Assembly: GCA_965220775.1 (NCBI GenBank)
Contig: OZ244845.1
Span: forward strand, 2,108,001-2,172,000
Source: G963664835 sp965220775
GTDB lineage: Bacteria > Chloroflexota > UBA6077 > FW602-bin22 > JBCLEL01
DNA: 64,000 bases
Direction of reading: 5' to 3'
Part shown: positions 54,472 through 63,469 of the stretch, one piece after another
How the letters are laid out: every line of letters starts with the position of its first letter
How positions within the stretch are numbered: the stretch's first letter is position 1
Made by a program: the position numbers and the translations under genes
Notes under the pieces: model-generated
The model's database searches: none
What the model was told of the DNA's origin: nothing
What the model saw: only the letters and a program-made list of their open reading frames with translations

Positions 54472-56148
54472 TCACCGACGCACGTTGGGCATGAATAAGC
54501 TATATGTCTGACTGGGTTCCTCTACATGCTGATCGGATTGGCCGGCCTCGTCCACGTGCCAGCGGTTCAACTCTTCCACTAATCCTGCCCAATAGGTTGG
54601 CCTCTGCGATCCATCCATCTTTACGTATCCTGTGATGGTGGCCTTTTTCCCCGGCTCCAATGCATCAGGAAGACCCCACCTGTAAGGGTAGTTGGGATTG
54701 TCGTCGGGGCTCCGCTCGTAACCGACTCCCACGCGGAACGCCCCTCGCACCTCGGGGAATCCGCGCGCCAAGTAGGTCTCGCCTTGCTGAAACAGCGTAC
54801 CTGGTGGTGGGCCCTGAGTAGGCATCGTGCCCGTTCCAATATTCTCTACTTCGATGTCCACGCGCATCGTCGAGCCAGGTGCTGGGCTGGTAGGTGAGAA
54901 CTTTATCAAGGTGATCGAGCCTTCCGGCTTGGGTGTCTGATAATCCAAATTCCACCATACGTCGCCGCGTAAGGCCTCAAGATAGGCGGCTAATCCATCG
55001 CCTGGGCAGTCGGTCTCCTCTGGCATTCCGTCTCGGTGACCCATTATGTTTGGCAAATGATTCCAAACGAAATAGCTGTCGCCGTGCGGAGGAATGTAAC
55101 GGCATCGCCAGGCGATTAGTCGCGCCAACGCGCGCTGCATGTCTATCGATGGCCCTTGCGACCGGAACGTACCTATGCAACCGATCCCTAGACTTCCTTC
55201 GTTGAGGTCTCCCCTCGAAGGACTTGCCGTATGCCCGCCTACCACTCCGGAACCTCCAGCCCGCCCTTCGTAAATATTTCCGTATTGGTCGATCAAGTAG
55301 TTGTAACCTATATCTCCCCAACCCATTGAAACGGCGTGGTAATAATATATCGCCCGCACTACCGCGGCCGGATCGGTACTATCGCCTGTGGCCGTGTGAT
55401 GTATGAACACCTTCTGTAGAGTACGGTGTTGGCGCGGCCAAATCTCACGCCCGTCTTCATGGTAACGCCAGCTCTCGTCGGCGCCCCAAGCCCCCCGGCC
55501 TATGATCGGTTGCGGTTTTGGAGATTTGATCCTGGCGATTGGCTCTTCAAATGTCTTGGCCACAGCCGGGGCACTCGCTCCGTTGAGCGAGTTGATTAGG
55601 TCGACCACTATGTCCGGCACGGGCCAGTCAGGCTCCAGCGTCACTCGATATTGCAAGTACCAACTGGCCGGCGTAGAAACGAGTCCAGCAGGCATGAATC
55701 CATCGGACGCTACTTGCCCGTGACAACTGCAGTCCGTTACCGCCATCCAATCCGACCAAAGCTCGCCATCAGAGCTAACCCGCAAAAATAAATCACGCCA
55801 CTCGCCGCTCACTAGGAACCCTACGGCATTGAACTCGTGAGGCGCATGTTTGATTTGCGATTGCCAGGAAGTTCCGACTTTGCTAGAGGATGCCGCTGCG
55901 GTCGCGTTCCGCCATCTAGTCGCGACTGTTTCGTCTGAGTGCGCTATGTTACTCGAAAGATGTGAGCGCACCCTCGCCAATGTGTCGACAATATCGTCCG
56001 ACAAGTCGCTGTCACCAGACACGTACGTGCGCATTCCTTCCCATTGACTGCCGATGGCGGCCGATAAACCGGCGCCGGCGATAATCCTCAAGAAATCTCT
56101 ACGAGTGAGAATCACGCGAATCGATATCCACGAACAGCACCCGCGCAT
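54472..56148 (-). CDS. Exported PGRP/N-acetylmuramoyl-L-alanine amidase
   Basis: A twin-arginine signal (TRRDFLRIIAGAGLSAAIG, residues 15-33) would export this 558-residue protein. A central peptidoglycan-recognition amidase domain lies at about 215-390. Zinc ligands are His250 or 251 (FIHHTA), His371 (MGHRD) and Cys381 (DCPG), with Tyr282 in GYNYLI. Such enzymes cut the bond between muramic acid and the stem peptide. The C-terminal ~130 residues look like a beta-sandwich module. A shorter start at GTG 56115 is possible. Confidence 0.88.
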   Translation of the reverse strand: MRGCCSWISIRVILTRRDFLRIIAGAGLSAAIGSQWEGMRTYVSGDSDLSDDIVDTLARVRSHLSSNIAHSDETVATRWRNATAAASSSKVGTSWQSQIKHAPHEFNAVGFLVSGEWRDLFLRVSSDGELWSDWMAVTDCSCHGQVASDGFMPAGLVSTPASWYLQYRVTLEPDWPVPDIVVDLINSLNGASAPAVAKTFEEPIARIKSPKPQPIIGRGAWGADESWRYHEDGREIWPRQHRTLQKVFIHHTATGDSTDPAAVVRAIYYYHAVSMGWGDIGYNYLIDQYGNIYEGRAGGSGVVGGHTASPSRGDLNEGSLGIGCIGTFRSQGPSIDMQRALARLIAWRCRYIPPHGDSYFVWNHLPNIMGHRDGMPEETDCPGDGLAAYLEALRGDVWWNLDYQTPKPEGSITLIKFSPTSPAPGSTMRVDIEVENIGTGTMPTQGPPPGTLFQQGETYLARGFPEVRGAFRVGVGYERSPDDNPNYPYRWGLPDALEPGKKATITGYVKMDGSQRPTYWAGLVEELNRWHVDEAGQSDQHVEEPSQTYSLFMPNVRR

Positions 56149-56320
56149 TGAGCAAGATCGTACATAATGGTGCTTTGTCTGAGCAGAACGGCGTGAAGCG
56201 GATTGTCAATCATGGTCGTCATAGAATCGATTCTATTAAGAGGAGTTGATGAACGCCGTTAAACGCAGGTAAGAAATAGCCCAGGGAAACAGAATTCAGC
56301 TAGGGACTCTGCTAGTCGGG

Positions 56321-58597
56321 CTAATTGGAGGCGGTCGATTCCCGTTCGGCGGCAAAAAGATATTCGAAAGCTTGTCGTCCAACCGGCGCTGCAGTCTCGG
56401 ACCCAGTACCACTGCCTTCTACCATCACGACTACCGCATAGCGAGGTTCATACGCGGGAGCGTATCCGGCAAACCAAGCGTGCGATTCAGAACCACTGCT
56501 TTCCGCGGAACCTGTTTTTGCGGCAGTTTCGATCTCGAATCCGTTGAAAGCGTAGTTGGCGGTTCCCGACACGTCACTGGCCACCTTTATCATTGCGGCT
56601 CGGATATTAGCCAGGGTCGTCTCGCTCACATTGAGCCGCCTGATCGTCGTCGCTGTTAGTGTTCGAGATTCTTTCGTTTCCGGTTGGGTTATACGCCGTA
56701 TCAGCACTGGCGTCCGCAACTCGCCTCTCATGGCCAGGGCTGAATAAGCGTTGGCGACTTGTAATGGCGTCGCCAGAAGGTAGCCTTGACCTATTCCCAA
56801 GTTGACTGAATCGCCGCGGTACCAAGGTTCATCGACGTATCTCTTCTTCCAAGCTTCGTCCGGCACGATCCCAGGTGAGTCGAAAAGCCCGATAATGCCC
56901 GTCGACGCTCCAAACCCAAAATTCCGAGCCATTTCCGGTAGTATCGATGGGTCTTGTTGGTCCAACTCTGCCGCAATATCGTAGAAGACGATGTTGCACG
57001 ATTCGACCAGCCCTTGGCGTAAATCCAGTTCACCGTGGCCATTCGGTTTCCAGTCACGCCAAACCTGTCCTTGCCCTATACTCCTCCAACTTCCGTTGCA
57101 TTCGAACCGTGCGCTAGGTTCGAACCCGCCGATTTCTAAGCCCGCCGACATAGTAACCACTTTGAAGATTGACCCCGTCGGATATCCACCGTTCGTGGGT
57201 CTGGCAAGGAACGGGTGGTTTTCATCTTCGATGAGGATCTTCCACTCCTCGCTTGTAAAGCCGGTCACGAATTTGTTTGGGTCGAATCGAGGATAGGTTG
57301 CCATGGCCAAGACGGAGTTGTCTCTGGGATTGAGGATGGTAATACTACCTGGTCTCTCGCCAAGCATCTCCTCAGCTGCCTTCTGAATCTCTAGATCTAG
57401 CGTCAGCTCGATGTCCCGGCCCGGTTCTGCATCACGCTCGGCGATAACCTTGACGACCTCGCCCTTGGGCGTAACGACTGCCAGCTTGCCGCCCCGGCGG
57501 CCCGCGAGTATATCTTCCGCCCATACTTCAACGCCGGTCTGGCCTATGTAGTCGTCTTCGGAGTACCCTTTCGCCTCCAACTCGTCAAGCTGTTCTTCAG
57601 TAATGCGGGTGACGTAGCCGACGATGTGGGCGGTGTGTGGTCCCTCGGGATACCATCGGATCGGACGGCGCTTGAGGAGAACACCTCTGTTGATGAACGA
57701 AGAAAGACGATTCTTGACTTCTTGCTCATCCTCCCATACGGCCTCTCCTACGGGAACAAACCAACCCGGCTCTGCTCCGTCGTAAGTCGCCTCAATCTCC
57801 TCAGAGGTCCGGCTGACTACCTCACTTAGTGCGCTAAGCATTGACGACTCGTCTTCGATATCGCCCGGCACTACTCCGATCACAACCATAAATGCTTGTG
57901 TTGCAAGCGGCCTTCCGTCACGATCCGAAATGTTGCCTCGCCGCGTTTCCAACGGGTAGAGACGAATCAGATTCTCGCCGGTCAAGTCTTTGAATATCAG
58001 CGATGGCGTCCACTCCACCCGCCATTGTCCATCTTCGAGAGCCAGCGGCAATGAATTTAGCTCGACGACTTCGCCGACCAAAGCGGTCTGGATCTTGGTT
58101 TCAAAGGGTAAGCTTATCGCGCTTCCCTCGCTCTGAGGCCCCAAGTTTGCGCTGCCCGATAAAGTCGCCGAGACCGATTCGAATGTGGCTTCTTCTGCGA
58201 TTGCTTGGTACCTGCCTATAAAATAATCCTCTGGATAAGTCGTTCTGGCAGAGCTAGCCAATAGTCGATACATATCTGCATAGCGACTCTCATTCCAGGC
58301 GTTTAGGAACTGCTCGGCGATTGCGTTTGATGGCAACGGAGTAGGTGTTGGTGCGGGTCGTCTACCTGATTCCGAAGGTTGGCTCCCGCTTCCGTTCAAG
58401 GATTGAATTGCCACTTCGGATTGCGACCGGATTATGCCGGGCAAGATCCGAACGCCATTCTTCAATGGATCCGTCCCTAGGCTGGAAGCTAGCTCGTCGA
58501 ACGCGCCCACCCACCAGAGGACGGCTATCGCCAGAGACACCAAGGCTACTACGGGCCACAGTCCCGGCCCCTGTCTCTTGGGACGGTAGGTGTACAA
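56321..58597 (-). CDS. Class B penicillin-binding protein (PBP2/PBP3-like, MecA-type N-domain)
   Basis: This is a 758-residue transpeptidase for peptidoglycan cross-linking. One membrane helix is at 12-33. A linker rich in Pro/Thr at 80-90 precedes an NTF2-like MecA N-domain (about 92-205). The dimerisation domain follows (NISDRDGRPLA and onward). The transpeptidase has Ser476-x-x-Lys479 (GSIFK), Ser533-Cys-Asn535 and Lys694-Thr-Gly (KTGSAES). It lies next to an amidase gene in the same direction, both acting on the wall. Its presence argues for a peptidoglycan wall in this organism. Confidence 0.92.
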   Translation of the reverse strand: MYTYRPKRQGPGLWPVVALVSLAIAVLWWVGAFDELASSLGTDPLKNGVRILPGIIRSQSEVAIQSLNGSGSQPSESGRRPAPTPTPLPSNAIAEQFLNAWNESRYADMYRLLASSARTTYPEDYFIGRYQAIAEEATFESVSATLSGSANLGPQSEGSAISLPFETKIQTALVGEVVELNSLPLALEDGQWRVEWTPSLIFKDLTGENLIRLYPLETRRGNISDRDGRPLATQAFMVVIGVVPGDIEDESSMLSALSEVVSRTSEEIEATYDGAEPGWFVPVGEAVWEDEQEVKNRLSSFINRGVLLKRRPIRWYPEGPHTAHIVGYVTRITEEQLDELEAKGYSEDDYIGQTGVEVWAEDILAGRRGGKLAVVTPKGEVVKVIAERDAEPGRDIELTLDLEIQKAAEEMLGERPGSITILNPRDNSVLAMATYPRFDPNKFVTGFTSEEWKILIEDENHPFLARPTNGGYPTGSIFKVVTMSAGLEIGGFEPSARFECNGSWRSIGQGQVWRDWKPNGHGELDLRQGLVESCNIVFYDIAAELDQQDPSILPEMARNFGFGASTGIIGLFDSPGIVPDEAWKKRYVDEPWYRGDSVNLGIGQGYLLATPLQVANAYSALAMRGELRTPVLIRRITQPETKESRTLTATTIRRLNVSETTLANIRAAMIKVASDVSGTANYAFNGFEIETAAKTGSAESSGSESHAWFAGYAPAYEPRYAVVVMVEGSGTGSETAAPVGRQAFEYLFAAERESTASN

Positions 58598-58833
58598 CTA
58601 GCTATTCCTACTTGTGTTCCAGAGGATTACTCCGGCGCATGGTTCTCTCATTACCATAATAGGTCCTGCTCAATGAGAGATCAACGCTGATCCATTGCTG
58701 CGCGCAGGTTCTAATGCATCATTGATGGCGTCGCTATAGATGCCGATAATGGAAAAGCGCCTGCAACGGGCAATGTCGAAACTAAACCCCCAAAACTCGA
58801 GGCGACCTAAATTGCCCCCGTCGCGGGCATCTC

Positions 58834-59766
58834 TTAGGCCCAGAGTTGGCTGGCCATCTCCTCGCCGAAGTCCTTTTCATCCTTGGTCCAAAGGCCAGTA
58901 CTCAGATACTTCCAACCGCCATCTGCCAGCAATGCCACGATCGTTCCCGATTCCAACCGCTCGGCAACTCTAAGGGAGGCGTACAGCACGGCGCCTGAAG
59001 AAATGCCGGCAAATATTCCTTCATTAAGAGCTAGGTCCCTCTCTCCTCGCAGTGCATTCACGCTGTCAACTAGAATCTTGCCGTCCATTATGTCTGGATC
59101 TAGTACAGGCGGTATGAACCCTTCTTCTAGGTTGCGCAATCCCTGGACCAAGTCTCCCTGTTCCGGCTCTGCCGCTATTATCTTGATCTTTGGATTGTGT
59201 TCCTTTAGACGTCGTCCAACTCCGGTCAGAGTACCCCCTGTACCAAGGCCGGCCACGAAGACATCCGTCTCCGGAAGGTCTCGCACAATCTCGCTACCGG
59301 TTCCTAGATAATGGGCAAGCGGGTTGGCCTCGTTTCCGTATTGATATGGCATATAGAAATTGTCTGTAGTGACGAGTCGTTGTGCCTCTTCAATCGCGCC
59401 GTTGCTGCCTAACGACCCATCAGAGAGCACGACCTGAGCTCCAAAGAGTTCCAATAGCTGCCGGCGCTCAAAGCTCACGTTTTCCGGCATCACCGCTTTG
59501 ACCTTGTATCCGAGAAGTCGGCCTATAACGGCCAATGAGATGCCTGTATTGCCGCTAGTGGGTTCGAGGATGACCTTGTCTGCGGTTAGCTCGCCGGATC
59601 GCCGGGCGGCCTCCAGCATTTGCAGGGCGATGCGGTCCTTGAGGCTACCCGTAGGGTTATGTCCTTCCAGCTTGGCAAATATCCGGACCTTACGATTTGG
59701 ACAGCTTCGCTGCAACTCGACCATTGGCGTATTACCGATGGCCTCAATAATATTGCGGTGAATCAT
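58834..59766 (-). CDS. cysM: Cysteine synthase B, CysO-dependent type
   Basis: This PLP enzyme of 310 residues has Lys43 in NPTGSLKDR and the substrate loop EPTSGNTGIS. The phosphate cradle is GLGTGGTLTG, with GLRNLEEGF and the ending GGWKYLSTGLW...QLWA. From memory this is very close in layout to mycobacterial CysM, which uses O-phosphoserine and the thiocarboxylated carrier CysO. The arginine in LRN-x-x-EGF, linked there to phosphoserine preference, is kept. The cysO-like gene lies 71 bases upstream on the same strand, supporting this route. Confidence 0.88.
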   Translation of the reverse strand: MIHRNIIEAIGNTPMVELQRSCPNRKVRIFAKLEGHNPTGSLKDRIALQMLEAARRSGELTADKVILEPTSGNTGISLAVIGRLLGYKVKAVMPENVSFERRQLLELFGAQVVLSDGSLGSNGAIEEAQRLVTTDNFYMPYQYGNEANPLAHYLGTGSEIVRDLPETDVFVAGLGTGGTLTGVGRRLKEHNPKIKIIAAEPEQGDLVQGLRNLEEGFIPPVLDPDIMDGKILVDSVNALRGERDLALNEGIFAGISSGAVLYASLRVAERLESGTIVALLADGGWKYLSTGLWTKDEKDFGEEMASQLWA

Positions 59767-59836
59767 TTATCAGAATCTAGTGGCAACTGGTCCCGAATAC
59801 CAGCTTTGGGGCCTATACTCAACCCGCAAATTCGTC

Positions 59837-60118
59837 TCAGCTACTACCGCCGGCGACCGCCGGCAAAATAGCTACGACGTCACCATCTTCAATCGTAGTG
59901 TTGAGACGCTCGAGATAGCGGATATCCTCGCCATTCCGGTAGATGTTGATGAATCTATGGGTCTCCCCATGCTCGTTTATGACTTGTCCCTGAAGTTCTG
60001 GCCAGTTGGCTTCCAGATCTCGTAACAGCTCGACGATGGTATCGCCTGAAGCAGCTACCATTGGCGAGCCAGCGGTGTATTTTCGCAACACCGGCGGAAT
60101 CTTTACTTCAACTGCCAT
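59837..60118 (-). CDS. cysO: CysO/MoaD-like sulfur carrier protein
   Basis: This is a ubiquitin-fold sulfur carrier of 93 residues from ATG at 60118, with GGAGGG close upstream. Text such as KIPPVLRKYT, VAASGDTI, FINIYRNGEDIRYL and DGDVVAILPAVAGG follows mycobacterial CysO. The family normally ends at the diglycine that becomes a thiocarboxylate. Here two serines follow (GGSS), so trimming would be needed before activation, or the carrier is regulated that way. It is paired with cysM downstream. The frame is open to 60181, but the shorter start is better supported. Confidence 0.85.
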   Translation of the reverse strand: MAVEVKIPPVLRKYTAGSPMVAASGDTIVELLRDLEANWPELQGQVINEHGETHRFINIYRNGEDIRYLERLNTTIEDGDVVAILPAVAGGSS

Positions 60119-60394
60119 GGTCCCTCCAGTAGGGGCGTGCACCACTCCTGCCAGGAAACGCCTTGAAGTGTCGGTAAGCACGTTTAGCGCAGAACTTGAC
60201 TTGAGTGACTTGGCGACTCATGCCTAATCTTCCCGCAAAAAAAACTGGGCAGCAATGATTTTAGCACCTCCAACGATTTCTCAATTCAGGGTGAACAGAT
60301 GCCGCTGGCAATTCTTGGGTTCCCGCCAAGTCCCGCTCGCCGGCGTCTGCCCAATACTTCCGCTCGGCAAGCACGCTAACACAATCCCCAGATT

Positions 60395-61189
60395 TCAGAT
60401 CGGAATGAAGACTGGCTGCCTTCGTTCAAAAGTCGTCAGGTGCCGGAATCCCGCTGCACGGAGCATGGCGACGGCCGCGCTTCCGGCAAATCCGATCTGC
60501 CCCGGCCAATGCGCGTCGGAGCCGATCGTGACAACCTTGCCGGCCTCCTCCCGAAACCATCGCACTATTTCCAGGGATGGACATGGTTCGGTCGCGGGGC
60601 TGCGCAGGCCGGATGTATTGATCTCTATTCCTCGACCTGCGGCCGCTAGCTGCCGCAGGATCTTCCTAATCTGATCCTCGTGCAATCTAGGGTCAAGCCC
60701 GGATACAAAGTGTTCGCCTCGGCGCTTGGGTACATCAAGATGACCCATTACATCGAAGTCGCCCGTCTCGGCCGCCACTAAAGCCGCCGCATAATACTCA
60801 GAATACGCGTCCCTAGGATTCACGCCTTCAAAAAACCGTGCAGAGCAGGTACATCTGCCGTTGACCCAGTGAATCGAGCCAATCACAAAGTCAAAATCGA
60901 ACTCTCCTAGGATCTCGGAATGTTGATCGGCATAGTTATGGGGATCACCCAACTCAATGCCGGAGCGGACCGTTAGCTGGCCGGAGTACTCATGTTGGTA
61001 TCTGTGCAGCGAGTCGATGTAGGCTGGCAAGTCGAGGTATCCGGTTGTTTCATCGGTCGGCTCGAAATCAGCGTGGTCGGTGAAAGCGATTTCCGACAAA
61101 CCCGCTGCAAGGGCAGCGGCGCACATCGCTCCCATCGAGTAGTTTGCATCAGGTGAGAAGTGAGTATGAGTATGGTAGTCGACAACCAA
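60395..61189 (-). CDS. PHP-domain phosphatase, histidinol-phosphatase-like
   Basis: This is a 264-residue polymerase-and-histidinol-phosphatase fold protein. The metal motifs are DYHTHTHFS (residues 4-12), TDHADF, SGIELG, GSIHW, GHLDVPKR, and the C-terminal GSDAHWPGQIG. HisK-type histidinol phosphatases have this layout. No other his genes are near, so another phosphoester is possible. A 205-base gap lies between it and the cysO frame. Confidence 0.85.
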   Translation of the reverse strand: MVVDYHTHTHFSPDANYSMGAMCAAALAAGLSEIAFTDHADFEPTDETTGYLDLPAYIDSLHRYQHEYSGQLTVRSGIELGDPHNYADQHSEILGEFDFDFVIGSIHWVNGRCTCSARFFEGVNPRDAYSEYYAAALVAAETGDFDVMGHLDVPKRRGEHFVSGLDPRLHEDQIRKILRQLAAAGRGIEINTSGLRSPATEPCPSLEIVRWFREEAGKVVTIGSDAHWPGQIGFAGSAAVAMLRAAGFRHLTTFERRQPVFIPI

Positions 61190-61279
61190 GTTTATGATCC
61201 TGAAATGTCCCTATTCGCATCCCCTACATTTGCCAATCCTAACACGAAGCATCTGTGTATCTTGGGTCCTTGAGATGAC

Positions 61280-61646
61280 GTAAGTGTTCAGATTTAGGGG
61301 TACCTGCTGCGTATGGGCATAATATCGCACCAATGAGGGTCTACCACAGACGAGGACGTCTGATCGGGGAAAGCCAGGAAAGGGTTGCAAGGGCGATCCG
61401 CCTCAGGCGGATGCCGGGGGATGTGGGGGTGTCCCCCACAACAAAGATCCCCCTTCTCCTGGCCAGGAGAAGGGGGCCAGGTCGAAGACTACGCAAGGCG
61501 AGGGGATGAGGTCGAGCAGCTCGTGGATTTGGCATCGGTAGGTTGGAAATCACCCCTTGACCGCCGACTGTGGACCCGAATGGCGAATTGACCTATCCAG
61601 TTCACGGGCAGGGAGGAGAGACATACACCCAAATCTGAACTGTTAC
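61280..61646 (+). mobile_element. MITE copy 1 (367 bp), upstream of rpmI
   Basis: The element begins GTAAGTGTTCAGATTTAGGG and ends with the near-inverse CCCAAATCTGAACTGTTAC, giving about 20-bp terminal inverted repeats. The 8-base flanks GAGATGAC (61272-61279) and GTGATGAC (61647-61654) match at 7 of 8 positions, as an aged target duplication. It has no coding capacity. Inside are a GATCCGCCTCAGGCGGAT hairpin and a CCTTCTCCTGGCCAGGAGAAGG hairpin. It is nearly identical to 62589-62964 in the same orientation. Confidence 0.88.
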
Positions 61647-61706
61647 GTGATGACGAGTGCATGGGCGGAGCGTTTCGTAAACGTTAGGCGGGTGATGCAT
61701 ACGTGA

Positions 61707-61749
61707 TATACTTTTGTGAGCCGCCGCTTGCCGTTGGCGGTTTTGTTTT
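61707..61749 (+). promoter_or_regulatory. rpmI leader: -10 box and terminator-like hairpin
   Basis: TATACT (61707-61712) is a good -10 box with only a weak -35 (TTAGGC). Right after the predicted start lies CCGCC-GCTTGCCGTT-GGCGG (about 61721-61740) followed by TTTTGTTTT. A terminator-like hairpin at the very 5' end of a ribosomal protein mRNA suggests an attenuator or autoregulatory site. That role is inferred. Confidence 0.45.
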
Positions 61750-61778
61750 GCAAATTCGTTCGCTCGGTGGAGACTGAC

Positions 61779-61979
61779 TTGCCAAAGATCAAGACTCACA
61801 AGGGTGCTGCCAAGCGGTTTTCTTTTACCGGCACCGGAAAGCTTAGGCGTACCAAGGGACTAAAGAGTCATTTGCGCCGCCGGCGCGCAAAACGGTGGAA
61901 GCGCCTCTACGACAAGATGCTGCCGACCGACAAAAGCGACGAAAAGCGAATCCGCCGGCTTATACCGTACCAAAAATAG
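61779..61979 (+). CDS. rpmI: 50S ribosomal protein L35
   Basis: This 66-residue protein is read from TTG at 61779 (GGTGGAG upstream) as LPKIKTHKGAAKRFSFTGTGK, the standard L35 opening. It ends RRLIPYQK. Codons further upstream in the frame belong to the leader. rplT follows after 23 bases. The usual infC gene does not precede it here, since a MITE and a PHP-domain gene occupy that place. Confidence 0.95.
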   Translation: MPKIKTHKGAAKRFSFTGTGKLRRTKGLKSHLRRRRAKRWKRLYDKMLPTDKSDEKRIRRLIPYQK

Positions 61980-62002
61980 CTATCCGATACTGAGAGAAAC
62001 AA

Positions 62003-62368
62003 TTGACACGAGTAACAAAGGCGGTCACGGCGCACAAAAGACACAAAAAGGTGCTCGCTCTGACCAAAGGACAGCGTGCGACGCGGAGTAAACTCTATCG
62101 TCGAGCTCACGAGGCAATGCTCAAGTCGCTGTCGTACGCATATGCCCACCGGCGTAAGCGACGTGGCGATATGCGCCGACTATGGATTGCACGGATCAAT
62201 GCCGCCGCTCGCGAGGCTGGACTTACGTACCGTGAGCTAATTCACGGATTGAATCTGGCAAACATCAAGGTCGATCGCAAGATGCTTAGTGATTTGGCCA
62301 TTAGCAACAACAAAGATTTCAAATCTGTGGTGGAAACCGCCAGAACAGCTCTAGCGGCAGCCGGCTAG
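62003..62368 (+). CDS. rplT: 50S ribosomal protein L20
   Basis: This 121-residue protein has the usual L20 text: TRVTKAVTAHKRHKKVL, GQRATRSKLYRRA, RRKRRGDMRRLWIARINAA and LTYRELIHGL. The start is TTG at 62003, as for rpmI. L20 binds 23S rRNA early in assembly and in some bacteria represses its own operon. It is bracketed downstream by the second MITE copy. Confidence 0.96.
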   Translation: MTRVTKAVTAHKRHKKVLALTKGQRATRSKLYRRAHEAMLKSLSYAYAHRRKRRGDMRRLWIARINAAAREAGLTYRELIHGLNLANIKVDRKMLSDLAISNNKDFKSVVETARTALAAAG

Positions 62369-62588
62369 CTCCAATTGGTGGCGTGAGCGCGGTGGTTTAG
62401 TCATACCCAACCCGGTTCTTAAGTCGACATAAGGGCTGTTATCCCTCCTCCAACCTACCCCGCAAATTGCTGAAAGCATTCGTGTTTGTCCATTCTTCGC
62501 CGCACACCCTTGTGCTCCCGGGTCTAGTCTACGCATTCAGCGACGTTCGAAACAAAGAATCGAATCGTCCAGACGGACGGAGCTCGTG

Positions 62589-62964
62589 GTAAGTGTTCAG
62601 ATTTAGGGGTACCTGCTCCGTAAGGGCGTCCGCCTAGGCGGATCGCACCAATGAGGGTCTACCACAGGCGAGGACGTCTGATCGGGGAAAGCCAGGAAAG
62701 GGTTGCAAGGGCGATCCGCCTCAGGCGGATGCCGGGGGATGTGGGGGTGTCCCCCCACAAGAAAGATCCCCTTCTCCTGGCCAGGATAAGGGGGCCAGGT
62801 CGAAGACTACGCAAGGCGAGGGGATGAGGTCGAGCAGCTCGTGGATTTGGCATCGACAGGTTGGAAATCACCCCTTGACTGCCTACTGAGGTCCCGAATG
62901 GCGAATCGGCCTTTCCAGTTCACGGGCATGGAGGAGAGACATACACCCAAATCTGAACTGTTAC
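62589..62964 (+). mobile_element. MITE copy 2 (376 bp), upstream of the pheS leader
   Basis: It has the same termini as copy 1: GTAAGTGTTCAGATTTAGGG at the left and CCCAAATCTGAACTGTTAC at the right. The target duplication AGCTCGTG is perfect at 62581-62588 and 62965-62972. It differs from copy 1 mainly by an extra short hairpin (GTCCGCCTAGGCGGAT near 62628) and a few substitutions. The perfect duplication suggests a younger insertion than copy 1. It ends 16 bases before the pheS -35 box. The 212 bases between rplT and this element hold nothing recognisable. Confidence 0.9.
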
Positions 62965-62979
62965 AGCTCGTGGGTACGA

Positions 62980-63009
62980 TTGCGTTTCGGCTGTGTGGGC
63001 GGTTAGAAT
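62980..63009 (+). promoter_or_regulatory. Promoter of the pheS leader
   Basis: TTGCGT (62980-62985) and TAGAAT (63004-63009) with an 18-base spacer lie between MITE copy 2 and the T-box leader. Confidence 0.6.
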
Positions 63010-63089
63010 CCTCTAAGCCAGTTTAACCCGTTTGCAACGTGGGTGATGGCCCGCTTCTGCCTGATCGACGGCGGAAGACGAACAACAAA

Positions 63090-63452
63090 ATACTTGAAAG
63101 GCAGAGACGGAGAAAGTAGGCCCGGTACAGGTCATCAGAGAAGGGTGATTACCAGCTGAGAGTCACCCCGTCCCCGACGGCCCGGCTGAAGTTCACTCCC
63201 GAGCCGCTCCCTGAAAGCTGGTCGCTCCATCTGGTAGGGTCGGTCCTCGCGGTCCGATCGCGATCAGGTGGTTTCAAGTCGACCAAGCGTAGGGGAAGAC
63301 GTTTTTGTCTACGTTATAAGACTGCCCGCTTCGACAGACAGCGCTGTCCGCGCACTGCCGGGCGGGGGTGAGAGGCCGGCATGCCGGCCAACAAGGTGGT
63401 ACCGCGGAGCTCAAATGCGCCTTCGTCCTTGACGGAGGCGCGCTTTTTGTTT
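63090..63452 (+). promoter_or_regulatory. T-box riboswitch controlling pheS (specifier UUC, Phe)
   Basis: The T-box sequence GGTGGTACCGCGG lies at 63395-63407. A terminator stem (GCGCCTTCGTC at 63417-63427 with 63431-63441) is followed by a T-rich run. In stem I the likely specifier is TTC at 63192-63194 within GAAGTTCACTCC. Uncharged tRNA-Phe would favour antitermination into the phenylalanyl-tRNA synthetase genes. The distal loops (AGAGAAGG and GAGAGTC near 63140-63165) fit the stem I layout. Confidence 0.88.
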
Positions 63453-63469
63453 TGCTAGGGAGAATCTGA

